Positions 1 to 8,306 of a stretch of 42,978 nucleotides of DNA are shown here, one piece after another. Under the pieces are notes generated by a model. That model had not been told where the DNA came from and did no database searches. It was given only the letters and a program-made list of their open reading frames with translations. The stretch is from contig JAVBJD010000004.1 in NCBI GenBank assembly GCA_030756715.1, positions 8,728 through 51,705 of the forward strand, written 5' to 3'. The position numbers and the translations under genes are program-made. Source of the DNA: Conexivisphaerales archaeon (GTDB taxonomy: Archaea > Thermoproteota > Nitrososphaeria > Conexivisphaerales > UBA164). Numbering within the stretch: position 1 is the stretch's first letter; each line of letters begins with the position of its first letter.

Positions 1-713
1 TGTTAGCCAAGGCGGTCGCAACGGAGAGTGAAGCCAACTTCATAAGCGTCAGGGGTCCAGAGCTTTTGAGCAAATGGGTTGGAGAATCAGAAAAAGCTGT
101 TCGTGAAATATTCAGAAAAGCGAGACAGGCAGCACCCTGCATAATATTCTTCGACGAAATAGACGCTCTCGCGCCAGTAAGGGGTTACGCAACTGACAGC
201 GGAGTAACTGAAAGGGTTGTGTCTCAGCTTCTTACTGAGCTTGATGGAATTCAGCCTTTACATGGGGTTGTAGTTGTAGCATCAACAAACAGGATAGATA
301 TGATCGACCCTGCGCTCCTCAGGGCCGGCAGGTTTGACAAACTGATATACGTCCCGATGCCAGACAAACAGGCAAGGCTCGAGATACTAAAGATCCATGT
401 AAGGGGCGTGCCTCTTTGCACACAGAACGAAGCTGCGAATGGCCTGTGCAGCGAAAGCGACATTGTTAACTTAGAGAAAATAGCAGAAGCTACAGATGGT
501 TTCAGCGGAGCCGACATCGAGTCTGTAGTAAACACAGCTATTTCCATAGTCTTGCAGGAGTACTTGAAAGTGCATCAGAACGACGAAGATTACAAAAAAG
601 ACCTTGAAAAGGTCTTCATACTGCAGCAGCACTTTGATGAAGCGATAAAGAGGGTAAGGGCTTCAAGAGAAGGTAAAGTAATGGAGAAGGCTCCCGTGCC
701 ATATTACAGGTAA
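1..713 (+). CDS. CDC48/VCP-like AAA+ ATPase, C-terminal part (5' truncated by window edge)
   Basis: The reading frame is already open at base 3 and runs to the TAA at 711-713, so the gene begins upstream of the window. What is visible is the end of a second AAA+ domain: [15 protein letters not shown], Walker B IIFFDEID, sensor-1 region ASTNR, and the arginine-finger stretch [11 protein letters not shown], then the helical lid ([11 protein letters not shown]). This order and wording is typical of archaeal CDC48/VAT, a hexameric ATP-driven unfoldase that feeds the proteasome. The first Met-like codon (TTG at 66) lies inside the conserved core and is not the start. It ends about 50 bp before lysS on the same strand. 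The N-terminal domains and the first AAA domain cannot be seen, so another AAA family member with the same D2 domain is possible but less likely. Confidence 0.9.
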   Translation, partial: LAKAVATESEANFISVRGPELLSKWVGESEKAVREIFRKARQAAPCIIFFDEIDALAPVRGYATDSGVTERVVSQLLTELDGIQPLHGVVVVASTNRIDMIDPALLRAGRFDKLIYVPMPDKQARLEILKIHVRGVPLCTQNEAANGLCSESDIVNLEKIAEATDGFSGADIESVVNTAISIVLQEYLKVHQNDEDYKKDLEKVFILQQHFDEAIKRVRASREGKVMEKAPVPYYR

Positions 714-764
714 GCAAAAGTTATTTCAGAACAGCTTAAATTTTATTTATCATTACCTTTAGCC

Positions 765-2327
765 GTGATAATAGGCAGAGGAACCTGGCTGGACAAAGTC
801 GCTCATCATGTTATAGAAAGAGAAAGATCCCTTGGAAGAGACATGAGTTTGGTTCGGGTTGAGAGCGGTCTCGGGGCTTCAGGTATTCCGCATCTTGGAA
901 GCTTTTCAGATGTTGCGAGAGCGTACGGCATTAAGATGGCTCTTGAAACACAGGGATTTAAGAGCGAGTTGATTTCATTTGCCGATGATATGGACGGGCT
1001 GAGAAAGGTGCCGGTTGGATTTCCAGACTGGCTCAATGACCACCTTGCTGAGCCAGTTTCAAGGATAAAGGATCCTTTTGGTTGTCACGATAGTTTTGGA
1101 GCTCACATAGGATCCTTGCTTACTGAATCCCTAGACAAAGTTGGCATTGAATATAAGTACATGAGGGGGTCTGAAGCCTATAAAAAAGGGCTGCTGGTTG
1201 AGCAGATAAGGAAGGTTCTCGTTAATTCTGATAAAATAGGGAGCAAATTAAAAGAAACGCTCGGCCAGGAGAAGTTTACAAAAGCGTTGCCTTATTTTGT
1301 AATCTGCCCAAATTGCGGAAGAATATACACTACTGAAGCCCTTTCATACGACCCAAAGACAGACAAGGTACACTTTAAATGCAAGGGAACAAAGATCAAG
1401 GGGAAGCTTATTCCCGGTTGTGGTTATGAAGGGGACATAGACATTAAAGAAGGGGAAGGCAAACTGAGCTGGAAGGTAGAGCTTGCTTCTAGATGGGCAG
1501 CTTTGGGTATAAGGTTTGAAGCTTATGGAAAAGACATCGCAGATTCGGTAAAGTTTAACGATTGGGTAGCTGACGAAATACTCGGATACCCGCATCCCTA
1601 CCACGTAAGGTACGAAATGTTCCTCGACAAAGGGGGGAAGAAGCTGTCAAAGTCTTCTGGAAACGTGATAACGCCACAGTCATGGTTAAGATACGGGACA
1701 AAACAAAGTCTAATGCTTCTGATGTACAAAAGAATAAAAGGAGCTAGAGAGGTTTCGATTGAAGATGTGCCGCTTTATATGGAAGAATACGACAGGCTCG
1801 AGGAGGGGTACTTTAAAAAATCGTTGCCCCCGAAGCTCAAGGGCCTTTATGAGTACGTAAACCTTTTAAAGGTGCCGGAAAAGATGCCGGTACACGTTCC
1901 TTACAGGTTACTTGTCCAGCTGGCTTCAATAGCTCCAGAAGAGGGCTATGTGGATTTTATAATAAAGAGGCTTACAGCATACGGTTATAAAGAAATAGAC
2001 GATTTTCTTATCGAGAAAATAAAACTAGCTCATAACATGGCAAAGGATCGCGTAACTGTTGTCCAGGTCCAGGTTCAACTCAACGATCAGGAAAAAGAAG
2101 CCGTAAAGAAGCTTATTGAAGTTTTAAAAACAAACAGGGACGGTACTTCGATACAGAATTCAATATACGAAATAGCTAAATCGTCTGGTCTGAAGCCTTC
2201 AGACTTCTTTAAAAAACTTTACCAGATAATTTTCGGTTCTGATAACGGGCCCAGGCTCGGTTATTATATAGCAGACGTTGGTCCTGAAAAAATAACAGAC
2301 ATATTGCAGAAATCTCTAGGGAGCTAA
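765..2327 (+). CDS. lysS: Lysyl-tRNA synthetase, class I (archaeal type)
   Basis: Charges tRNA-Lys with lysine in the cytoplasm. The 520-residue protein has the class I signatures: a HIGH-type motif PHLGS at residues 42-46 after GLGASGI, and a KMSKS-type motif KKLSKSSGN near residues 291-299. A Zn-binding segment (CPNCGRIY with later Cys in GCGYEG) sits near residue 180-220. This is the archaeal class I enzyme, not the class II LysRS of most bacteria. GTG at 765 is the chosen start because the N-terminus (GRGTWLDKVAHHVIERE) fits the family, and an A/T-rich box (TTTTATTTAT, 741-750) lies about 20 nt upstream, suggesting a leaderless mRNA. The 3' end overlaps the convergent aldo/keto reductase by 12 bp. 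Confidence 0.95.
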   Translation: MIIGRGTWLDKVAHHVIERERSLGRDMSLVRVESGLGASGIPHLGSFSDVARAYGIKMALETQGFKSELISFADDMDGLRKVPVGFPDWLNDHLAEPVSRIKDPFGCHDSFGAHIGSLLTESLDKVGIEYKYMRGSEAYKKGLLVEQIRKVLVNSDKIGSKLKETLGQEKFTKALPYFVICPNCGRIYTTEALSYDPKTDKVHFKCKGTKIKGKLIPGCGYEGDIDIKEGEGKLSWKVELASRWAALGIRFEAYGKDIADSVKFNDWVADEILGYPHPYHVRYEMFLDKGGKKLSKSSGNVITPQSWLRYGTKQSLMLLMYKRIKGAREVSIEDVPLYMEEYDRLEEGYFKKSLPPKLKGLYEYVNLLKVPEKMPVHVPYRLLVQLASIAPEEGYVDFIIKRLTAYGYKEIDDFLIEKIKLAHNMAKDRVTVVQVQVQLNDQEKEAVKKLIEVLKTNRDGTSIQNSIYEIAKSSGLKPSDFFKKLYQIIFGSDNGPRLGYYIADVGPEKITDILQKSLGS

Positions 2328-3305
2328 GGGTGACCTGGTGGGTCCCATCAGCTCATGGGGCCTGTAAGGTTTTTCTAACAGTTTCATTTCTTCATCCGTC
2401 AGCTTAATATCCAGCGCTTGCATGGCGTCGTCCAGATGCTCGGGCTTTGTGGCTCCAAGCAGAATTGTAGTTATATAGGGTTTGTTAAAAAGCCAGGCCA
2501 GCGCAAGGACAGCTGGTTTTACCCCTTTCTGTTTGGATATTTCCTCTAAGTTTTCCACAACGTCAAAATCTTCGGGTTTAAAATAACCTGTAGGAAGATA
2601 CCTGTCGGTTAAGTACCTTACTGTATTGGGCGCTTCGTTTCTCTTGTATTTCCCAGTTAAAAACCCTCTAGCGAGAGGGCTGTATGGGGCTATAGCTATG
2701 TTCAGCTCCCTGCACAGAGGTATTGATTCTCTTTCTTCTTCTCTGTAGGCTAAGTTATATCTTGGTGAGTAGTAAACGAGCTTCTCGTATCCCTTATAAA
2801 CTGCAACGTCCCAGAGCCTCTGAATCTGGAAAGCGTATAAAGACGTTGCGCCAAGATACCTTACTTTTCCTTCTTTAATGAACTGGGTCAGCGTTGAAAG
2901 GACTTCATCCAGATCAGTGTTGTAGTCCCATCTGTGAATCTGGTATATGTCTATGTAATCTGTATTTAACCTCTGTAAAGAACCACTCAGCTGTGAGTGC
3001 AACCTTTTTCTCGATAAACCGCTGTTGTTGACCCCCTTTCCGAATTCAAGGCCAACCTTGCTGCCTATGATTATTTCTTCCCTGTCATAACCTCTTATCG
3101 CTTCTCCTATTATCTTTTCCGACTCTCCATCAGAATAAACATCGGCTGTATCTATGAAGTTTATGCCAAGGTCAAAACCTTTTTTTATGATCTTTAAAGC
3201 GCTGTCTCTTTGAGCCATCCAGGGCTCTTTGCTTCCGTATGACATTCCGCCCAAGGCAATTCTGGATATTTTTACGTTGCTCCATCCTAGCTTTGCGTAC
3301 TGCAT
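2316..3305 (-). CDS. Aldo/keto reductase family oxidoreductase
   Basis: A 329-residue NAD(P)H-dependent TIM-barrel oxidoreductase. The family's catalytic tetrad is visible: Asp and Tyr in FIDTADVYSDGESE, Lys in IIIGSKVG and His in IYQIHRWD. The C-terminal cofactor-binding region reads ILLGATKPEHLDDAM. Length is normal for the family. The protein resembles the group of bacterial and archaeal AKRs annotated as general stress or sugar-aldehyde reductases; the substrate cannot be told from sequence. It converges with lysS (12-bp overlap) and is divergent from eS17. An A/T-rich box at about 3329-3346 on the minus strand lies in the right place for its promoter. Confidence 0.9.
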   Translation of the reverse strand: MQYAKLGWSNVKISRIALGGMSYGSKEPWMAQRDSALKIIKKGFDLGINFIDTADVYSDGESEKIIGEAIRGYDREEIIIGSKVGLEFGKGVNNSGLSRKRLHSQLSGSLQRLNTDYIDIYQIHRWDYNTDLDEVLSTLTQFIKEGKVRYLGATSLYAFQIQRLWDVAVYKGYEKLVYYSPRYNLAYREEERESIPLCRELNIAIAPYSPLARGFLTGKYKRNEAPNTVRYLTDRYLPTGYFKPEDFDVVENLEEISKQKGVKPAVLALAWLFNKPYITTILLGATKPEHLDDAMQALDIKLTDEEMKLLEKPYRPHELMGPTRSPLAP

Positions 3306-3466
3306 AGGAATTATATTTTACGCATGGCATATTTAACTTTATTTAAGAAAGAAAAAGGCGTTCTGCGATACCGGGTTAGCTTTCGCTTTTTAGCGCTTTA
3401 AAAAATTGTTGGCATGCTTCCTTTTTTAGAAAAAATTTAAAACCTTAAGCAATAAGGAGATATAGA

Positions 3467-3661
3467 ATGAACAGGATAAGAAAAATCGCGGAAGAGCTTT
3501 TAGAAAAATACCCTGATAAGTTTACCAATAATTTTGAAGAGAACAAGAGAATCTTGAACGATATGGCTGAGGTTAAATCTAAATTCTTAAGAAATAAAAT
3601 TGCAGGCTACATAACGAGGATGGTAATTAGGTCTAAGGTGGCAGAAAAGGTTGAGCAGTAA
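3467..3661 (+). CDS. rps17e: Small ribosomal subunit protein eS17
   Basis: A 64-residue basic protein matching the archaeal eS17 core: RKIAEELLEKYPDKFT, then FEENKRILNDMAEV and KFLRNKIAGYITRMV. It is a component of the 30S subunit shared by archaea and eukaryotes but absent from bacteria. ATG at 3467 is preceded by a clear Shine-Dalgarno AAGGAGA (3454-3460, 6-nt spacer), unlike many genes here that appear leaderless. Its last 11 bases overlap the SerK-like gene, so the two are probably cotranscribed. Confidence 0.9.
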   Translation: MNRIRKIAEELLEKYPDKFTNNFEENKRILNDMAEVKSKFLRNKIAGYITRMVIRSKVAEKVEQ

Positions 3662-4481
3662 CGGCTGGACGGATCAGCTATCGTTTACGATTACTTTTTT
3701 GAAAATTTCTGATGTAAAACCCCATGAAGAAATAATTGAAAAGAACACCTCTGAGCTGGTAAAGGCAATAAAAAAGGACGGCGTTCAGATAGATCCTGTT
3801 ATAGTAGACAAAAACACGAACGTGGCTCTGGACGGAATGCACAGGATTTCAGCTTTGAAAGCTCTAGAAGCCAAAAGGATAATGGTTGCCAAGGTTGATT
3901 ATTTCGATGAAAAGATAAAGGTGTACAGGTGGCTCAGGGCAGTTAAAAATTACTCATCTGCCCTTCTGGATGAATTAAAGGTCGTCTTGGAACTGAGGAA
4001 AGTCCCAAACCAGCTAGAAGCTATGAGATCAGTAGACAGCGGAAAATCACCACTTGCTATCTTGGAGGGTACGACGGGTTATGTTTCAACTTTAAGCTTG
4101 ACAGGTCTTGAAAGGTTCAATTTAATACGAGAGTTCGATAAGAGGACAAAGGAGCACGCTGAAATAATGGACAAAGAATTAGATCAGTACCTCAGAAACG
4201 GTTACATGGTACTGTACGTTAAAAAGCCAGATAAAGAAGAGGTTCTAAAAGCCGGCCTGTCTGGAATTCTCTTTCCCCCAAAATCGACCAGACACATAAT
4301 ACCTTTCAGGCCCGTTAATCTGAGGTGTCCTTTGGATCTTCTTTTAGGAAAGCTCAACGATCAGGAGGCCTCTGAAGTTCTAGCCCGCATGATCGAATCT
4401 ATGCCCAAAAAAATCCTCCCGCCTAACAGCGTGTATGCGGGAAGGGTTTATGAAGAAGAGCTCGTTCTTTATAATCCATAA
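3651..4481 (+). CDS. serK: SerK-type free L-serine kinase (ParB/Srx fold)
   Basis: A 276-residue member of the ParB/Srx superfamily. It matches the ADP-dependent serine kinase SerK described from Thermococcus kodakarensis at several points: VKPHEE (residues 22-27, carrying the catalytic-type Glu), LDGMHRISALKAL (60-72), DYFDEKIKVYRW (83-94) and PPKSTRHIIPF (209-219). SerK makes O-phospho-L-serine, a precursor of cysteine in some archaea. The second motif is DGMHR rather than DGHHR. The N-terminus is uncertain: TTG at 3651 overlaps the end of eS17 by 11 bp, and a TTG further in would also keep the fold. No other cysteine-biosynthesis gene is in view. A ParB-like DNA-binding role is less likely because the C-terminal TRHIIPF segment is SerK-specific and no HTH is visible. 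Confidence 0.75.
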   Translation: MSSNGWTDQLSFTITFLKISDVKPHEEIIEKNTSELVKAIKKDGVQIDPVIVDKNTNVALDGMHRISALKALEAKRIMVAKVDYFDEKIKVYRWLRAVKNYSSALLDELKVVLELRKVPNQLEAMRSVDSGKSPLAILEGTTGYVSTLSLTGLERFNLIREFDKRTKEHAEIMDKELDQYLRNGYMVLYVKKPDKEEVLKAGLSGILFPPKSTRHIIPFRPVNLRCPLDLLLGKLNDQEASEVLARMIESMPKKILPPNSVYAGRVYEEELVLYNP

Positions 4482-4497
4482 TTTTAATCAAAAATAA

Positions 4498-4510
4498 TTA
4501 TATATTTTTA
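4498..4510 (+). promoter_or_regulatory. Box A (TATA) for the ABC transporter operon
   Basis: TTATATATTTTTA is a strong archaeal box A. Transcription would be expected to begin about 25 nt downstream, near 4530. An ATG stands at 4531 but opens only four codons (MQYC, then TGA), one base out of frame with the ATPase gene. Confidence 0.6.
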
Positions 4511-4555
4511 GCATAAAAGAGTATAAGGCGATGCAGTATTGCTGAAATATTAAGC

Positions 4556-5290
4556 GTGGTGGATGTAAGTTATAGGTTTCCAACAGGAAAGGAGGTGTTT
4601 AAAGATATTACTTTCACAACTAATGAAAACGAGTTCGTTTCCATAGTAGGCCCTTCAGGTATTGGAAAAAGCACTCTCCTGCGCGTTATAAGCCGCCTAA
4701 TACCTCCAACTACGGGCAGGATATTTCTTATGGGCCAAGAAGTTTTAAAGCCTACCTCCAAGATAGCGCTCATACACCAGTCCATAGCCACGTTCCCATG
4801 GATGACAGCTCTCGAAAACGTAAAGCTAGGGCTCATAAACAGGAAGCTCAGCAAGGAAGAGATAAATTACAAAGCAATGAAGGCTCTTGAAGTTGTTGGT
4901 TTGAAGGGCGCTGAGAACCTTTATCCGAAAGAGATGAGCGGTGGAATGAGACAGAGGATAGCAATAGCAAGGGCTCTTGCGGCAGACCCGCTTGTGCTGC
5001 TTATGGATGAACCTTTTGTACATCTTGATGAGCTAACTGCGGAGGGTTTAAGACACGAAATATATGACATGCTTTTTAACCCCGATACAACTCTAAAGAC
5101 TGTAATACTGGTTTCACATAATTTAAATGAAGTCCTTGAACTTTCAGACAGGGTGCTTGTGATGAACGGTTCTCCTGCCAGAATAGTTGACGACATGATC
5201 GTAGATATGCCCAGACCTAGAAGCGCAAAGGATCCGAATTTTGACAGATATTTGGACAAAATTTATTCTTCTTTAACGCCAATAAGATGA
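4556..5290 (+). CDS. ABC transporter ATP-binding protein, NitT/TauT-like
   Basis: Cytoplasmic ATPase of an importer. Walker A is GPSGIGKST (residues 32-40), the Q-loop is HQSIATFPWMTALENV, the signature is SGGMRQR (about 127-133), Walker B is LVLLMDEPFVHLDE and the H-loop is VSHNLNEV. The wording resembles the nitrate/taurine/sulfonate and ThiZ-type importers. The ATG of the permease overlaps this gene's TGA (ATGA), so the two form an operon. The start is doubtful: GTG 4556 is the first standard start, but the frame stays open upstream as IAEILS, which looks like the usual N-terminal beta-strand of these ATPases. The true start may be ATT at 4538, or there may be an indel near the out-of-frame ATG at 4531. 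Confidence 0.9.
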   Translation: MVDVSYRFPTGKEVFKDITFTTNENEFVSIVGPSGIGKSTLLRVISRLIPPTTGRIFLMGQEVLKPTSKIALIHQSIATFPWMTALENVKLGLINRKLSKEEINYKAMKALEVVGLKGAENLYPKEMSGGMRQRIAIARALAADPLVLLMDEPFVHLDELTAEGLRHEIYDMLFNPDTTLKTVILVSHNLNEVLELSDRVLVMNGSPARIVDDMIVDMPRPRSAKDPNFDRYLDKIYSSLTPIR

Positions 5291-6918
5291 CCAGAATGAA
5301 TCAGGTGCTAATAATACAGCTCGCGACGCTCGCTACAATAGGAAGGGTTTTGGGGATCATACTGGTATCAATCATTCTTGGATGGTTCCTCGCTTATGCC
5401 TCAATAAAAAGCAAAATTTTTGAAACGATATACATACCGATCATAGCTGCTATGGAATCTGTTCCTGTAATAACGTTCTTCCCTGTTGTTCTTGTAGTGT
5501 TTGTTTACAGAATAGGAGGAGTTCTGGGAACTGAGCTCGCTGCAGACTTTCTGGTTTTTACAGCGGTTGTCTGGAACATATGGGTAGCTCAGTATCAGTC
5601 TTTTAAAACTGTCCCGCAAGACCTGCTCGAAGTTTCTGAAAACTATGGGTTTGGATTTTTTAAAAAGCTCAGGCATCTTTACGTACCTTTTTCGCTTCCA
5701 AAGATAGCCGCGAACCTTTTCCCTAGCTTTGCAGACGCGCTTTTCTACATAACTGTAAGTGAAGTATTTACTGTTGGTACCACATCCTTTCATGTTTTTG
5801 GTATAGGTTACGTCCTGCCGTCGCTCATAGCTGAGGGAAAATGGGATCTTGTTTACATAGGTTTGGCAACTCTTGCTGTATGGGTAGCAATCTTAACCTT
5901 TGCCTTCAGGTTCTATTCAAGGTATTCTGTTGCTAAATACGGGCTGGACACTATGATGCCAGTAAGGAGGAGGGGAAGGATAAACCTCATGAGAAGCTCT
6001 GAAAGATGGAACTCATTAACCGGACCTATGAAGAGGTTATCAAGGTTTTTCGTCAGCCTTGCTAAAGTGCCTTTGCCCGTTACTCAGCCAGTTAGCAAAA
6101 GGTGGGAAAGGTTAAGGAAAAGCACGAAATACCTGATAATGTCTGTAAGCGGCGCAATACTCGTTATTTTTAGCTGGGAGGTAGCTATTTTTATAGCTTC
6201 GATACCATTGAGCTACTGGTCTTTTCTCATATATCACACTCCTTCTATACTTTATAATTTGGGCATAGATTACATCAGGGTAGCTATAATAGCAGCTGTT
6301 TCTCTTGCCCTTTCAGTAACCGTAGGTTATATTTTAGCCGTCAGACAAAGGGCTGCGTCTTTTTTGCTCCCGATAATTCAGATAATCTCCGCGTTTCCAG
6401 CTCCAATATATTTTCCCATAGTGTTCTTTTTAACTTACAGATACGTCCTCAGCAGCCCCATAGGCCCTGAGCTTTACATACTGTTCCTCGGCTTCGTAAG
6501 CACGTTCTATTATGTGTTTTACAGCTTCTGGATGGGCGTTCAGGCTATACCAGTTGAATTCTGGGAAATAATGAATAATTACGAAATGGGATTTTTCACA
6601 AAAATGAGAAAGGTAATACTGCCAGCTACGTTTCCCTACCTCATAGCCGGTCTTTCCAGCACGATCAACAGCGCATGGGGAGGCCTTATGATAGGGGAGT
6701 ACTGGCCTCAAATTTATGACGGGGAGAGCCTTATCGCAAAGTACGGCCTCATGAAAATGTTAGACATTTACACATATGAAGGAAGGATAGGGCTTGCGGC
6801 ATGGTCCTCTTTTGTTTTTGCAATAATAGTTGTTCTGTTCAGCATATTCTTCACGACTAAGATGATGAGCCTAGCACGCGAGAAATATATAATAGAAGAA
6901 GGCGTTTTTGCAGCTTAA
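5287..6918 (+). CDS. ABC transporter permease, two fused permease domains
   Basis: A 543-residue membrane protein with about twelve hydrophobic segments, roughly twice the length of a usual binding-protein-dependent permease. Each half has its own EAA-type coupling loop: near residues 115-135 (LLEVSENYGFGFFKKLRHL) and near 420-440 (FWEIMNNYEMGFFTKMRKV). The basic linker (about 215-280) joins the halves. One polypeptide can thus supply both transmembrane units for the adjacent ATPase. The family is NitT/TauT/ThiX-like. No substrate-binding protein lies in the window. It ends 5 bp from the convergent PurM-like/ThiN gene; since ThiXYZ transporters of thiamine precursors belong to this ABC class, a thiamine-precursor substrate is a reasonable but unproved guess. 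Confidence 0.9.
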   Translation: MTRMNQVLIIQLATLATIGRVLGIILVSIILGWFLAYASIKSKIFETIYIPIIAAMESVPVITFFPVVLVVFVYRIGGVLGTELAADFLVFTAVVWNIWVAQYQSFKTVPQDLLEVSENYGFGFFKKLRHLYVPFSLPKIAANLFPSFADALFYITVSEVFTVGTTSFHVFGIGYVLPSLIAEGKWDLVYIGLATLAVWVAILTFAFRFYSRYSVAKYGLDTMMPVRRRGRINLMRSSERWNSLTGPMKRLSRFFVSLAKVPLPVTQPVSKRWERLRKSTKYLIMSVSGAILVIFSWEVAIFIASIPLSYWSFLIYHTPSILYNLGIDYIRVAIIAAVSLALSVTVGYILAVRQRAASFLLPIIQIISAFPAPIYFPIVFFLTYRYVLSSPIGPELYILFLGFVSTFYYVFYSFWMGVQAIPVEFWEIMNNYEMGFFTKMRKVILPATFPYLIAGLSSTINSAWGGLMIGEYWPQIYDGESLIAKYGLMKMLDIYTYEGRIGLAAWSSFVFAIIVVLFSIFFTTKMMSLAREKYIIEEGVFAA

Positions 6919-6923
6919 AAAAT

Positions 6924-8258
6924 TTAAGAGCTTAGATCACGCAGCTCTCCGCATATTTTCTGTATCAGTTTTAAAAGCTCATCCAGATCTTTCGAAAACA
7001 AAACTATGTTTCCTTCCAGTCCATAACCAGGAGGTTCAGCAAGCGCCCATGATTTTAATCCCTTCTGTTTAATTTCTTCCCAAACCGGGCAGAAAGAGTC
7101 TGTGCTTTTTATTTCCTGCAATTCATAGCCCATGTTTTTCAGTATTTTTACCACCCCTTCGTGTAACCTTATGTTTATGGCAGCTCTTATGCTTTCATCA
7201 TTCCTCATAGCTTCCTTAAGAACTAGTGCCATGTGCCTTGAAGCCCCGTAAGCTGGTTTTCCAACCCTCACGCCTTTAACGCTTCTGACTATCCTTCCGT
7301 CAACCCCGGCTATTTTTTCAATGGGATCCCCCGGGGATTCAGCTATGACCACGTTTGTTCCAACTTCGGGCACAAGCTCGCTTAAACAATTTACGCTTTT
7401 AATTTTCTTTAAAAAGACGCCTAGCCTGTTGAGCTTAACGTCCCAGCTGCTAACAGCTCCATAAAGTTCTACAAGATCTGACTTGAATGAAGCGGTTAGC
7501 CCGTCCTCCGGCTTTGTTACTTCGCCTATGATCGTGCAATCTTCTAACTTGTTGCACAAACGTTCATATGAGTTCTTATCGACAACAGCTAAAACTGTAC
7601 CGTAAGAAGGGTCTGCAGGAGATCTTCCCCCGAGAATTTTGTAAAAGTTTTCGTCCAGCTTTATCCCTAAGCCCTGGCTTTCCTGTATTTCCAAAAGGGA
7701 GCCCCAGATGCCCCCTTCTGAAACATCGTGCAGGATTTTTATTTTTTGGTTTTTGTACAGCGACCTGAGAACCTTAACTGGAGTTATTTCCCTCCAGTCT
7801 ATCTCTTTATAGCTTTTGCCTGCAAGGTACTCAAGCCATTCAGATTCTAAAAAAGGCTTACCGAAAAGGAAGACGCTGTCGCCCAAAGATGGTTTTTTAC
7901 GCTCTACTTTTACCCTTTTTCCAACAGCGTTTGTTACTATTAGAGGAAGCTCTATGCCTTCATAGCATCCTGTATGCCCTCCTATCACTTTGACGCCAAA
8001 TTTTTTTGCTTCTTCTAAGTAAAGCCCGTAAGCTTCTTTGGCGTTTATGCATCCGTCAGGAGGGAAAAGTATTTCATCAAAAACATAAAGCGGTTCTGAG
8101 AAAGAGGCATAAACGTTTCCTAGCGCATATGATAAAGAGAAAAAAGGGAGAGTGTCTTCTGGCAGACCTATCGCTGGGGCCGTTGCGTATGTATAATTTT
8201 CAGAATAAAAACCGTCAAGAGAGCTGCCAAACCTGACCTTACCTAAGCGGCTTTCCAT
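6924..8258 (-). CDS. PurM/AIR-synthase-like domain fused to ThiN (thiamine-phosphate synthase) domain
   Basis: A 444-residue fusion. Residues 1-270 look like the PurM/HypE/ThiL superfamily: VIGGHTGCYEG (92-102) and LHDVSEGGIWGSLLEI (176-191) are the two best matches. Residues 275-440 look like ThiN, the archaeal thiamine-phosphate synthase domain: LVPEVGTNV (295-303), VDGRIVR (319-325), YGASRHMALVLKEAMRND (337-354) and INIRLHEGVVKIL (361-373). ThiN usually occurs fused to ThiD or to an HTH (ThiR). Here the partner belongs to the superfamily of ThiL, thiamine-monophosphate kinase, so one protein might make and then phosphorylate thiamine phosphate. In the PurM-like half the usual metal-binding Asp of the ND(L/I) motif appears to be Asn (YALGNVYASF). 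The product could instead be a HypE-like or regulatory protein. ATG at 8258 sits about 26 nt from a box A shared with proS. Confidence 0.75.
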   Translation of the reverse strand: MESRLGKVRFGSSLDGFYSENYTYATAPAIGLPEDTLPFFSLSYALGNVYASFSEPLYVFDEILFPPDGCINAKEAYGLYLEEAKKFGVKVIGGHTGCYEGIELPLIVTNAVGKRVKVERKKPSLGDSVFLFGKPFLESEWLEYLAGKSYKEIDWREITPVKVLRSLYKNQKIKILHDVSEGGIWGSLLEIQESQGLGIKLDENFYKILGGRSPADPSYGTVLAVVDKNSYERLCNKLEDCTIIGEVTKPEDGLTASFKSDLVELYGAVSSWDVKLNRLGVFLKKIKSVNCLSELVPEVGTNVVIAESPGDPIEKIAGVDGRIVRSVKGVRVGKPAYGASRHMALVLKEAMRNDESIRAAINIRLHEGVVKILKNMGYELQEIKSTDSFCPVWEEIKQKGLKSWALAEPPGYGLEGNIVLFSKDLDELLKLIQKICGELRDLSS

Positions 8259-8277
8259 ACAGATAATGATTAAACGC

Positions 8278-8289
8278 TTATATTTAAAT
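8278..8289. promoter_or_regulatory. Symmetric box A shared by divergent proS and PurM-like/ThiN genes
   Basis: TTATATTTAAAT reads as a box A on both strands (ATTTAAATATAA on the minus). Its centre lies about 23 nt from the proS ATG (8307) and about 26 nt from the ATG of the divergent gene (8258). Both genes would then have leaderless or nearly leaderless transcripts driven from one TBP site. Confidence 0.55.
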
Positions 8290-8306
8290 CAGAATTTAGA
8301 AAGTGC

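Noticed and set aside
3370-3405. Short inverted repeat before eS17 (CGCT/AGCG)
   Set aside because: Only a 4-bp stem in A/T-rich DNA; no basis to call a terminator or regulatory RNA.
5401-5793. 130-codon minus-strand frame inside the permease gene
   Set aside because: Opposite a clear membrane protein; Tyr/Arg/Lys-rich with no domain, so a shadow.
8259-8306. TPP riboswitch upstream of the ThiN fusion
   Set aside because: The gap is 48 bp and holds only the shared box A; none of the conserved thi-box elements are present, and the transcript looks leaderless.
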